Shown here piece after piece: positions 26,503 to 33,535 of a DNA stretch of 47,026 bases. The stretch lies in contig JAEYNZ010000078.1 in the NCBI GenBank assembly GCA_023412195.1, forward strand, positions 1 through 47,026, in the 5' to 3' direction. Position 1 is the stretch's first letter. Every line of letters begins with the position of its first letter. This DNA comes from Bacteroidota bacterium. Lineage in GTDB: Bacteria; Bacteroidota; Bacteroidia; Bacteroidales; Prolixibacteraceae. The notes beneath the pieces were generated by a model. It saw only the letters and a program-made list of their open reading frames with translations. It ran no database searches and was not told the DNA's origin. The translations under genes and the position numbers were made by a program.

Positions 26503-27069
26503 ATGGCAGATTCAAAATCAACAAATAAAAACAACTTACATTATCTGAGAGATCTGAAGGATTATAAAATTGCAAAGGATGAACCTGATGTCAGAGGCTG
26601 GAAGGTTCAGGATTCCAATCATCAGACAGTTGGAACTGTAGCAGGTCTCCTGGTTGATGTTTCGGTTGAGAAGGTCAGGTATATAGATGTCGACCTTGAT
26701 GACAGCCTTATTCCTGCCGATCACGATCCTTTCGATGCACAACACAGAGATGGAATACATGAATTTCAGGATAAAAAAGGAAACATTCATATGATCATCC
26801 CTATAGGGGTTGCCCGGATTGAAAGAGAATCAGAAGTTATAGTGGCAGATGGAATTGATCAGAATTCACTTCGAAATATTCCGACTTACCGCTATCAGCA
26901 AAATGTTCCGGTTCATTCTGATTATGAACAAAGTGTACTTTCAAATTTCAGAAAACAACCGGGAGATGCCGATCGCAGAAGTGATTTGACAGATGATGAG
27001 CTTTATAATTCTGAACACTTCAACGAAGAAAGGTTTTACGGACGCCGTGGCCGCATGGACCGTGAATAA
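26503..27069 (+). CDS. PRC-barrel domain protein
   Basis: 188-aa soluble protein with a PRC-barrel domain at about residues 20-125. It starts with the typical DVRGWKVQDSNHQTVGTVAG and VDVSVEKVRYIDVDLD, and closes with HMIIPIGVARIERES and VIVADGI. PRC barrels occur in photosynthetic reaction-centre H subunits, in RimM and in many small stress proteins; no RimM domain is present. The C-terminal tail (about 140-188) is highly charged with RRSDLTDDELYN and RFYGRRGRMDRE. It is followed by a clear terminator. Function is unknown; with the preceding acidic protein and the divergent phasin-like gene it looks like a stress-response module. Confidence 0.87.
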   Translation: MADSKSTNKNNLHYLRDLKDYKIAKDEPDVRGWKVQDSNHQTVGTVAGLLVDVSVEKVRYIDVDLDDSLIPADHDPFDAQHRDGIHEFQDKKGNIHMIIPIGVARIERESEVIVADGIDQNSLRNIPTYRYQQNVPVHSDYEQSVLSNFRKQPGDADRRSDLTDDELYNSEHFNEERFYGRRGRMDRE

Positions 27070-27110
27070 ATAATTAAAAAGATTATTCTAAATAGTTTAA
27101 ATGTGATTAG

Positions 27111-27144
27111 AAGCTGTCATCGCGAATGCGGGACAGCTTTTTTT
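27111..27144 (+). terminator. Rho-independent terminator after the PRC-barrel gene
   Basis: AAGCTGTC (27111-27118) pairs with GACAGCTT (27132-27139), an 8-bp stem with a 13-nt loop, followed by a T-run to 27144. It lies 42 bases past the stop codon and also separates this operon from the converging cysteine-cluster gene. Confidence 0.88.
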
Positions 27145-27166
27145 ATTACCTCACCAGAATTTTCTT

Positions 27167-27679
27167 CTATAAGAGCTTTGATTGTTCATTCCGCAGCTCC
27201 TGGAAAATCTCATGGACTACAGGGCATGTTTCACAATTCTTGTGCGACAGGTCCAGAATCTGAATAAACCTGCTCCGGTCGGTATGAGGGTACTCGCGAC
27301 AGGCTTTGGGCCTGTTTTCATAAACCATGCAATAGTTGTCGTTCAGCAGGAAAGGGCACGGATGATCCCGGAAAACAAAATCATGGTCCTCATCCTTTTC
27401 AACATACTGTTCCATAAAAGTTTGAGGTTTCATTTTGAGATGTTTAGCCAGCCGGTCAATGTCTTTTTCATTTAACCGGGGGCCTATTGTTTTGCAGCAG
27501 TTGGCGCAATTGAGGCAATTAAAACCGGAAAAAGCTTCATCATGCAATCCATGTACAAGAGTATCCAGGTTTTTAGGTTTCTTCTTCTTTAGCTTCTTTA
27601 TAAAAACCAAGGTTTCTGCACTGCTCCTTTCTGTCAGCAGCAACAATTCAGCAGGTTTTTTATATGAAACCTTTTTCAC
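27167..27679 (-). CDS. YkgJ-type cysteine-cluster protein (putative zinc or iron-sulfur)
   Basis: Small protein of the CxxCxxCC family, which probably binds an Fe-S cluster or zinc; the role is not established. It has CLNCANCC near residue 50, then CPFLLNDNYCMVYENRPKACREYP and a final CETCP, the full cysteine set of the family. The frame stays open upstream to a TTG at 27772, which would overlap the EamA gene by 77 bases. I prefer the GTG at 27679 (170 aa): it is 16 bases past the EamA stop, with AGGA about 11 bases before it, and gives a normal family length. It is probably cotranscribed with the transporter. Confidence 0.8.
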   Translation of the reverse strand: MKKVSYKKPAELLLLTERSSAETLVFIKKLKKKKPKNLDTLVHGLHDEAFSGFNCLNCANCCKTIGPRLNEKDIDRLAKHLKMKPQTFMEQYVEKDEDHDFVFRDHPCPFLLNDNYCMVYENRPKACREYPHTDRSRFIQILDLSHKNCETCPVVHEIFQELRNEQSKLL

Positions 27680-27695
27680 TTCTTTCGATCCTAAT

Positions 27696-28616
27696 TTATA
27701 TATTATGTACTTCAATAATCTTCTGCTTCGAAGGCTGTCTCCTCCCCGACTGTGCCAGAAATAAACCGGCAATGACTACAATAATACCTGTAATTTTTTG
27801 AATGTCCATGGTCTCATTCAGTACAAAGAATGAAAGAATAGCAACAAAAACAGGAATCAGGTTCACAAATGTATTGGACCGGTTAACCCCGAGCTGCCTG
27901 ATACTTTGGGTGAAAAAAATAAAAGCTAGCGTAGAGGCAAATACAGCCAGCAGGACAATTGCACGGAACGCCTGCGGATGAAACGGTGTGGCAATGAAAT
28001 CATTTAAATCAACAACAAGCCAGACAGGCAGAAAGAAAATGATTCCGATAATATTTTGCCAGGCAATGATAGTTAAAGTATTATATCTGAAAACGACATT
28101 CCTGAGAACAATGGAGTATGCAATAGCTGCAAAAACTGCAATAAACTCAAGCCCTACTCCAATGGGTGAGGCATCAAATTGAAACGAGCTGTTAAGAACA
28201 ACAAGTCCGACTCCTGCAAATGAAAATGCAAATCCGAGTACATTCAGCCAGCTTACTTTTTCACGAAAAAAGTACCAGGCTGCAATTGGTGACAATAAAG
28301 GAATGGTTGCCACAATAACAGCAGCCACTGTAGAGGAAACATATTTAAGTCCATAACTTTCACCCAGGAAATAAAGAAAGGGTTCAAAGAATGCCATTAA
28401 AATAAAAAGCTTCCAATCTTCCTTTGCAATTTTTTGAAGTTTTCTAAGAGACCATGAAAGAATAAGGATGAGAATCACAGAAATAACGAGCCTTATAATT
28501 ACAACAGAAATGGGTTTATAAGCCAGATAAGCAATTTTAAACCATACAAAGGAAAAGCTCCAAAAAAAGACTGCACCCAGTGCAGATAAATACGCCAATA
28601 AATCCTTATTCTTCAT
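27696..28616 (-). CDS. EamA/DMT-superfamily transporter (RhaT-like permease)
   Basis: 306-aa integral membrane protein with ten predicted TM helices in two EamA repeats (about 8-145 and 155-300). Typical features are the first helix AVFFWSFSFVWFKIAYLAYKP, split by its turn, YVSSTVAAVIVATIPLL and the repeat-ending VNLIPVFVAILSFFVLNE. The family exports amino acids, sugars or other metabolites; the substrate cannot be inferred. It has a possible -7 box 18 bases upstream of the ATG and the cysteine-cluster gene follows immediately. Confidence 0.93.
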   Translation of the reverse strand: MKNKDLLAYLSALGAVFFWSFSFVWFKIAYLAYKPISVVIIRLVISVILILILSWSLRKLQKIAKEDWKLFILMAFFEPFLYFLGESYGLKYVSSTVAAVIVATIPLLSPIAAWYFFREKVSWLNVLGFAFSFAGVGLVVLNSSFQFDASPIGVGLEFIAVFAAIAYSIVLRNVVFRYNTLTIIAWQNIIGIIFFLPVWLVVDLNDFIATPFHPQAFRAIVLLAVFASTLAFIFFTQSIRQLGVNRSNTFVNLIPVFVAILSFFVLNETMDIQKITGIIVVIAGLFLAQSGRRQPSKQKIIEVHNI

Positions 28617-28633
28617 TATGATGTAATTGGCGG

Positions 28634-28641
28634 CAAAAATA
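28634..28641 (-). promoter_or_regulatory. Candidate -7 box for the EamA gene
   Basis: Read on the minus strand this is TATTTTTG, an exact TAnnTTTG match, 18 bases upstream of the EamA ATG. No good -33 element was found, and AT-rich spacers give such matches often. Confidence 0.3.
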
Positions 28642-28763
28642 ACTCTTTGTAATGAATTACAGATGTGACTCGGTTAAACCATATAAATATTTATCGCTGA
28701 AAGATAACAGCAACAGCAGGCTGGTATGTTTTTTCAATCCGGATCAGGAAAAAACGGAAGTTT

Positions 28764-28958
28764 TTATTTCGTTCCGGTATTGACCTCAAAATGTACAGGT
28801 GGGTCAGAATGTCTGACTTTACCTTTCCTCAACAATCTGTTAATATACTCATGGCCTTTTGAATAAGATAGTTTTAGTTCTTTAACTACATCTCCCAATA
28901 AACTAGGTCCATTTCTGTCAAGAAACTGTATGATTTCCCTTTCTGTTTGCTTGCTCAT
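28764..28958 (-). CDS. Small winged-helix DNA-binding protein
   Basis: 64-aa protein with the recognisable layout of a winged helix: helix 1 EREIIQFLDRN, helix 2 SLLGDVVKEL, recognition helix YSKGHEYINRLLRKGKV and a beta wing VRHSDPPVHFEVN. It is similar in shape to small transcription regulators such as FaeA- or MarR-core-like proteins, but too short to assign. No effector domain is present. It is separated from EamA by 147 bases, with an exact -7 box 42 bases upstream of its ATG, so it is probably transcribed alone. Its target is unknown. Confidence 0.72.
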   Translation of the reverse strand: MSKQTEREIIQFLDRNGPSLLGDVVKELKLSYSKGHEYINRLLRKGKVRHSDPPVHFEVNTGTK

Positions 28959-28999
28959 TGTTTTTTATTTTTTAGCAGCCTAAAGGCTTTGTGTTTTTT

Positions 29000-29007
29000 C
29001 AAATATA
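29000..29007 (-). promoter_or_regulatory. Candidate -7 box for the winged-helix gene
   Basis: Read on the minus strand this is TATATTTG, an exact TAnnTTTG match, 42 bases upstream of the ATG at 28958. No -33 TTG at standard spacing. Confidence 0.35.
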
Positions 29008-29102
29008 ATGCAAAATATAGGCTATTTTACCGACATATAGATTAATTTCCTGTTATTTTTTTCCTGCTTCATTTTCAGCACGACATTAAATAATGCTTTA
29101 AA

Positions 29103-29136
29103 ATGGTTTAAATAGGCAAACATTTACATAAATTTG
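29103..29136 (+). promoter_or_regulatory. Candidate promoter of the TIM-barrel isomerase gene
   Basis: TAAATTTG at 29129-29136 is an exact -7 match. An ATGG at 29103-29106 could serve as a weak -33 at 22 bases spacing. The preferred ATG is 41 bases downstream. Confidence 0.4.
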
Positions 29137-29176
29137 AACTTGAATTAATTAAAAACACATATTGAATCAAAATAAA

Positions 29177-30055
29177 ATGATGAAAAAAATGACTAGAAGA
29201 TTTTTAATGATGGCAGTTGTTGCCGTGTTCATAGCCTGCACATTTTCAGGATGTGGAGAGGCTTCGCGTGAGAAATTTATCGGATTGCAACTTTACTCTG
29301 TCAGAGATGATATGAAAAAGGATGTACAGTCCACAGTTGCAAAGGTAGGAGAAATAGGCTACAAGTTTGTTGAAGCTGCAGGTTATAGTAACGGGCAGTT
29401 CTATGGAATGTCACCTGATGCTTTCAGGCAGTTGTGCGAAACGAACGGACTACAGTTTTTAGGCTCTCATACCGGACAGGATGTACCTGATTCCGCTAAC
29501 TGGGAGAACACAATGGCATGGTGGGATGAGTGTATTGAAGCCCATAAAGCAGCAGGTGTAAAATGGATAGTTCAGCCGTGGATGGGTAAAACCGGATATG
29601 AAAGCCTTGAAGGGTTAAGAAGGTATTGTAATTATTTTAATGAAGTTGGGGCTAAGTGTAATGCCCAGGGAATCCGCTTTGGATATCACAACCATGCAAA
29701 TGAGTTTACCACTGAACATGAGGGCAAGCCTGTTTACGACTGGATGCTTGAACTCACCGACCCAGACAAAGTCATGTTTCAGATTGACCTTTACTGGATA
29801 GTTGAAGGAGGTAAAGATCCTTTGGATTATTTCGAAAGGTATCCCGGAAGATTTGAATTATGGCACATTAAAGACAAAGAAGAACTTGGTGCAAGCGGCA
29901 ATATGAATTTCGAAGCCATGTTTGAAGAACGTGAAAAATCGGGTGCTGAATATGGAATCGTAGAAGTAGAGCAATACAATTACGAACCTTTGGAAAGTGT
30001 TAAAAGAAGTTTTGAATTCCTCCAGCAGGCTGAGTATGTAGATTTTTATGAATAA
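29177..30055 (+). CDS. Sugar phosphate isomerase/epimerase family TIM barrel, lipoprotein
   Basis: 292-aa protein of the xylose-isomerase-like TIM-barrel family (AP endonuclease family 2 fold). The N-terminus is a signal with lipobox FSGC (Cys near residue 26), so it is a membrane-anchored periplasmic or surface protein. Core motifs are IGLQLYSVRDDM, FRQLCETNGLQFLGSH, WIVQPWMGKTG, RFGYHNHANEF, VMFQIDLYWIVEGG and ELWHIKDKE, with Glu, His and Asp metal ligands typical of the fold. Substrate unknown; related Bacteroidota lipoproteins are annotated only by fold. I use the ATG at 29177, since the frame upstream needs a TTG at 29162. It ends at a bidirectional terminator. Confidence 0.9.
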   Translation: MMKKMTRRFLMMAVVAVFIACTFSGCGEASREKFIGLQLYSVRDDMKKDVQSTVAKVGEIGYKFVEAAGYSNGQFYGMSPDAFRQLCETNGLQFLGSHTGQDVPDSANWENTMAWWDECIEAHKAAGVKWIVQPWMGKTGYESLEGLRRYCNYFNEVGAKCNAQGIRFGYHNHANEFTTEHEGKPVYDWMLELTDPDKVMFQIDLYWIVEGGKDPLDYFERYPGRFELWHIKDKEELGASGNMNFEAMFEEREKSGAEYGIVEVEQYNYEPLESVKRSFEFLQQAEYVDFYE

Positions 30056-30073
30056 GTAAATAGTTTTTTATTC

Positions 30074-30110
30074 AAAAACCCGTAGCCCGAATCTCTGGTT
30101 ACGGGTTTTT
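30074..30110. terminator. Bidirectional Rho-independent terminator
   Basis: AAAAACCCGTA (30074-30084) pairs with TACGGGTTTTT (30100-30110): 11 perfect pairs around a 15-nt loop, with T-runs on both strands. It serves the isomerase gene (plus) and the barrel gene ending at 30116 (minus), which converge here. Confidence 0.92.
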
Positions 30111-30115
30111 ATTTA

Positions 30116-30748
30116 CTAAAATTTACCAAACTTGAATACCAGTCCGAAATGAAGACCCTTTAAAACATCCGGGTCAATGGCAAACAATTCTACTTCAGAA
30201 GTGTAACGGTAAGTTAGAGTAGCAGCTGCCCTAAAAAATCTGGCCAGATTGACTTCCAGTTCCACTCCTGGTTCCACTATAAAGAACACATCTGATTCAG
30301 GAGTTTCATAATAAGGGAATTCCCAATATCCGGTGCCGTAATTTCTTATCTGGGCAACACCTCCTATACCAAACAGAACAGGAAATGTAATATGAACAGG
30401 ATTCAGGCCTCCCAATATGGGTTCAATAAAGATACCACCGTACCCTCCAGCCAGGGAATATCTGAGCATATCCTCATTATTCCACCTGTAACCGTCCATA
30501 TTGTTCACAAATCCATATCCAGCAAGGCCAACTGCTGTAGAATGATTAAAAATCATTCCGGCACGACCGCCTGAAACCAAAGCATCTTTCCCGTTAATCT
30601 GGGAATATCCTATGGAAAATCCTCCATAAAACCCCAGACTTTTATTGTCGGAAAACAATGTCCTCACTTCATTTTTTTGGTTATCTTCCTGGGCAAAGAC
30701 ATTACCGATGGCACAAACCATCATAAAAAGAATTACCAATCTTTTCAT
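30116..30748 (-). CDS. Small outer-membrane beta-barrel-like protein
   Basis: 210-aa exported protein, not assignable to a named family. A signal peptide ends near residue 21 (IGNVFAQE). The rest alternates hydrophobic and polar residues with many aromatic strand ends (GFYGGFSIGYSQ, RMLRYSLAGGYGGIF-type stretches) and finishes with GLHFGLVFKFGKF, a barrel C-terminus. Residue 1 is taken as the ATG at 30748; an upstream reading would need a TTG. It is the third gene of a cluster with another barrel-like protein and a head-GIN lipoprotein (gaps of 45 and 28 bases), so all three are probably cotranscribed. Confidence 0.75.
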   Translation of the reverse strand: MKRLVILFMMVCAIGNVFAQEDNQKNEVRTLFSDNKSLGFYGGFSIGYSQINGKDALVSGGRAGMIFNHSTAVGLAGYGFVNNMDGYRWNNEDMLRYSLAGGYGGIFIEPILGGLNPVHITFPVLFGIGGVAQIRNYGTGYWEFPYYETPESDVFFIVEPGVELEVNLARFFRAAATLTYRYTSEVELFAIDPDVLKGLHFGLVFKFGKF

Positions 30749-30793
30749 TGACTTCAAAAATGTTAAATTATTAATATTAAAAAAGTGGAAGGA

Positions 30794-31291
30794 TCAAAAA
30801 AGATATTTAACAGTAAATGCAAAATCAGGTACTACAAATCTAAAACCTTTCCTGCCAAATACATCAAAAAAAGGTTTAACCTCGACACCTGCTTTCAAAG
30901 GAGCTTCATAAAAAAGATATTCAAGCCCTATGATACCATCCAGTCCTGCAAGCATGGCTGACTTAATCTCACTGTTCCGCTGATTTGTTACCACAGTCAC
31001 CTCATCCCAGCTTTCATATCCAAAATGGATTCCTGCACCATAAAAAAAAACAAGCTGATATGAAAATGGAAACAGATCGTACCGGTGAAATTCAGAAAGT
31101 GCATGTAACTGAAGCCCCCTGTTGCGCACAGCCAGCAATCCTCTGATAGAGAGAGCATCGCTTGTATAGTAGCGGTACTCAATTCCGGGTGATATCCAGG
31201 CTGCCCTGATACCAAGCGATTGTTTGAAACCCTGCGCTCCGGCAAGAGAAACCAACAGCAGGAAAGATGTTACAGCTAAAAACCTTTTCAT
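30794..31291 (-). CDS. Small outer-membrane protein, probable beta-barrel
   Basis: 165-aa protein with a signal peptide ending near residue 19 (LAGAQG). It has strand-like segments GIEYRYYTSDALSIRGLL and YQLVFFYGAGIHFGYESW, AGLDGIIGLEYLFYEAPL, and closes with FAFTVKYLF. No motif identifies a function. Size and spacing resemble the 8- to 10-strand small barrels of Bacteroidota. It is the middle gene of the 30116-32039 cluster. Confidence 0.72.
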   Translation of the reverse strand: MKRFLAVTSFLLLVSLAGAQGFKQSLGIRAAWISPGIEYRYYTSDALSIRGLLAVRNRGLQLHALSEFHRYDLFPFSYQLVFFYGAGIHFGYESWDEVTVVTNQRNSEIKSAMLAGLDGIIGLEYLFYEAPLKAGVEVKPFFDVFGRKGFRFVVPDFAFTVKYLF

Positions 31292-31319
31292 GAATGGAAT
31301 TTTTGTTGCTGTAATTTAC

Positions 31320-32039
31320 CTATTTTTTCTGAATAATACCTCCTGAACCTGAAACAACTGTTTCAACCTGTGGTCTTCCACTGTAAAAAACATGTCCGCT
31401 ACCTGTTACTACAGCTTTAAGGTACCGGCTGACATCGGTCCAGATGTCGCCCGAACCAGAAATTTTGGCATCACAATCCTGAACCAGCAGATCCCCTGCA
31501 TTCAGCTTTCCTGAACCCGAAACAACCAGATTTCCCTTTGAAGCTGAGCCTGAAATATTAAGCCGGCCTGAACCTGAAATAACTGCATCTACAACATTGG
31601 CATCGACGGCTGTTTCAATGGAACCTGAACCTGAAACCACACAATTAAACACATCGGTTTCAAAATAACCGGTAGTAATAGCTCCAGAACCACTTTGTAC
31701 AATTCCATGAAGAAATGGAGTAGTTACAAATACTTCGATTGGTAACCGGTTTCTCAGGCTGGTAAATCCGCTGGTATGGATCTTTAAACGGCCCCCGTTT
31801 ACCTCCGTCCTGATATACTCCATTAGGTTCGACTCAGCTTCTATGATCAGCTTATACTCCGTTCCTGAAGTAATATGGACTATGAAATTTCCTTCAGATG
31901 CGACGGATGAGAATCCATGCATCAATCGTGCCTCGCTGTCGGGAATACCATTCCCGCGAATTATGAAATCATCCATACAGGATGATAAAATAAAAAACAG
32001 CAGAATAATTCCTGCATACTTAAATAAACTTGTTTTCAT
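31320..32039 (-). CDS. Head-GIN (DUF2807) lipoprotein with SGSG beta-helix repeats
   Basis: 239-aa lipoprotein of the DUF2807 putative auto-transporter adhesin head GIN family. The lipobox is LSSC (Cys near residue 21) followed by MDD, acidic residues at the place where Bacteroidota surface-export signals lie. The body is a right-handed beta-helix with repeated short SGSG turns (QSGSGAI, VSGSGSI, ISGSGRL, VSGSGKL, ISGSGDI, VTGSGHV, VSGSGGI). The family occurs widely in Bacteroidota, and its biological role is not established. First gene of a three-gene envelope cluster; upstream lies the bidirectional hairpin pair that ends the tldE transcript. Confidence 0.87.
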   Translation of the reverse strand: MKTSLFKYAGIILLFFILSSCMDDFIIRGNGIPDSEARLMHGFSSVASEGNFIVHITSGTEYKLIIEAESNLMEYIRTEVNGGRLKIHTSGFTSLRNRLPIEVFVTTPFLHGIVQSGSGAITTGYFETDVFNCVVSGSGSIETAVDANVVDAVISGSGRLNISGSASKGNLVVSGSGKLNAGDLLVQDCDAKISGSGDIWTDVSRYLKAVVTGSGHVFYSGRPQVETVVSGSGGIIQKK

Positions 32040-32101
32040 GTAAAATTGCTTTTCTGTTTTCTGTTATTATTCAATGTGACGTCATGATGCCTGTATAGTT
32101 A

Positions 32102-32165
32102 CACTTTTTCAAAAAAAAAGTGACCAAAAGTGAAGAAACCGGATATTAGCATACCCGGTTTCTTC
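32102..32165. terminator. Terminator region of the tldD-tldE transcript
   Basis: GAAGAAACCGG (32132-32142) pairs with CCGGTTTCTTC (32155-32165), 11 perfect pairs and a 12-nt loop. A second, A/T-rich hairpin, CACTTTTT (32102-32109) with AAAAAGTG (32115-32122), lies on its downstream side on the minus strand. The strong hairpin is 24 bases past the tldE stop; T-rich sequence flanks both sides, so it may also stop plus-strand transcription. Confidence 0.82.
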
Positions 32166-32188
32166 TTTTTAATATCTCTAACTACTAC

Positions 32189-33505
32189 TTATGCACCACT
32201 AAAATCTACATTACCAAACAGAATCGATGGCATCAGCCAAGAGGTATTCCTGTAAACATCATTCCCTGCTTCAATAATACCAGACCACAGGTCTTTCATA
32301 TTTCCTGTTATATTCATTTCAGATACCGGCCTCACGATATTCCCGTTTTCGATAAGGAAACCTTCAATTCCATATGAGAAATCTCCGGTAGAACCATTGC
32401 TGTTTCCACCATTAAAGCCCGTTACCAGGATTCCTTTGTCGACTATTGCTATCAGTCCCTCCAGATCCTTGTCCCCGGTTTCAAAAACCAGATTGGTGTT
32501 ACCACCGCTGGTGGGCTGCATATTCAGCTTCTTGCCGTAATAGGTATCGATAAAATAATTCCTGACTACCCCCTTTTCAAAAACAAGCCGTTTTTTTGTT
32601 GCAAGGCCTTCTCCGTCGAATAACCTGCTTCCCCTGCCTGAAGGTATAAAAGGATCATCAAAAACTGTCAGCTTATCAGAAAACACCTTTTCCCCAAGTT
32701 TATCTATTAAAAAGGAATTTTTCTGCTGGATAGCAGATCCGTTCAATGCAGATATCAGCGGGCTGAACAGCCTGGATACTGTCCGGTTTTCAACCAGCAT
32801 CGCCATTTTTCCTGATTCCACCTTCTGCTGACCAATTTTCTTCAGCGCACGTTCCAGGGCTTTTTGCCCGATTCCCATCTTCTGAAGTGAGTCATAGAAA
32901 ATGGCATTTTCACTCCAGTATGCTTCCGGCCTTGCGTCTCCCCCTTTAACGGAAACCTGCGCATTAATGCCATAATAAGAGTTTGCTGTATCTCCTTCGA
33001 ATCCATTGCTTGTCACAAGAACCGATTCGCTGAGACCATCATAATAGGAAGTTGAAACTGAAATTATCCGCTCATCCTTACCCAACACTTCCCTTTCAGC
33101 CTGGTATGCCAGTTTAATCTTCTCCTGAGGGTCGTGCTGACTGAAGTTTTTATCAAGCGTGTTCAGATCAGTATCTCCACCTCTGTAATACAGAGAAGGA
33201 TCAGGAAGGGTACGGAATTCATCTTCTGATAAATACCGGGTTGCAGTGATTGCTTCTTCAATAAACCGGGCCAGATCTTCTTTTTTAAGCCTGTTTGTTG
33301 AATGCGCTGAATATTTATTATCAACATATAACCTGATAGAAAGGCTGCTTTGGTTGGCCTGTTCCAGCTTATCTATTTTTTCTTCCCTAACTTCAACGCT
33401 GCTGCTTTGGTTGTTCGAAATGCTTACACCTGCCTGTTGTGCACCATTCTTTAATGCATGGTCCATTGCCCATTTTGCAAGGCTGTATTTTTCCTGTTTT
33501 GTCAT
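32189..33505 (-). CDS. tldE: TldE/PmbA family protein, partner of TldD
   Basis: 438-aa member of the TldD/PmbA family. In E. coli TldD and TldE (PmbA) form a heterodimeric metalloprotease that unfolds and cleaves peptides such as microcin precursor or antitoxin CcdA; only TldD holds the metal. As expected for TldE there is no HExxxH motif here. Recognisable parts are FLIDKLGEKVFSDKLTVFDDP, GGNTNLVFETGDKDL, GSTGDFSYGIEGFLIENG and the end DVYRNTSWLMPSILFGNVDF. No signal peptide is visible: it begins MTKQEKYSLAKWAMDHALKN. It follows tldD by 30 bases, so it is cotranscribed. Confidence 0.92.
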   Translation of the reverse strand: MTKQEKYSLAKWAMDHALKNGAQQAGVSISNNQSSSVEVREEKIDKLEQANQSSLSIRLYVDNKYSAHSTNRLKKEDLARFIEEAITATRYLSEDEFRTLPDPSLYYRGGDTDLNTLDKNFSQHDPQEKIKLAYQAEREVLGKDERIISVSTSYYDGLSESVLVTSNGFEGDTANSYYGINAQVSVKGGDARPEAYWSENAIFYDSLQKMGIGQKALERALKKIGQQKVESGKMAMLVENRTVSRLFSPLISALNGSAIQQKNSFLIDKLGEKVFSDKLTVFDDPFIPSGRGSRLFDGEGLATKKRLVFEKGVVRNYFIDTYYGKKLNMQPTSGGNTNLVFETGDKDLEGLIAIVDKGILVTGFNGGNSNGSTGDFSYGIEGFLIENGNIVRPVSEMNITGNMKDLWSGIIEAGNDVYRNTSWLMPSILFGNVDFSGA

Positions 33506-33535
33506 TTCAGATGATAATTATAAAGTTGAACATGC

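Noticed and set aside
27680..27772. N-terminal extension of the cysteine-cluster protein from a TTG
   Set aside because: It would overlap the EamA gene by 77 bases and add residues without family resemblance; the GTG at 27679 fits better.
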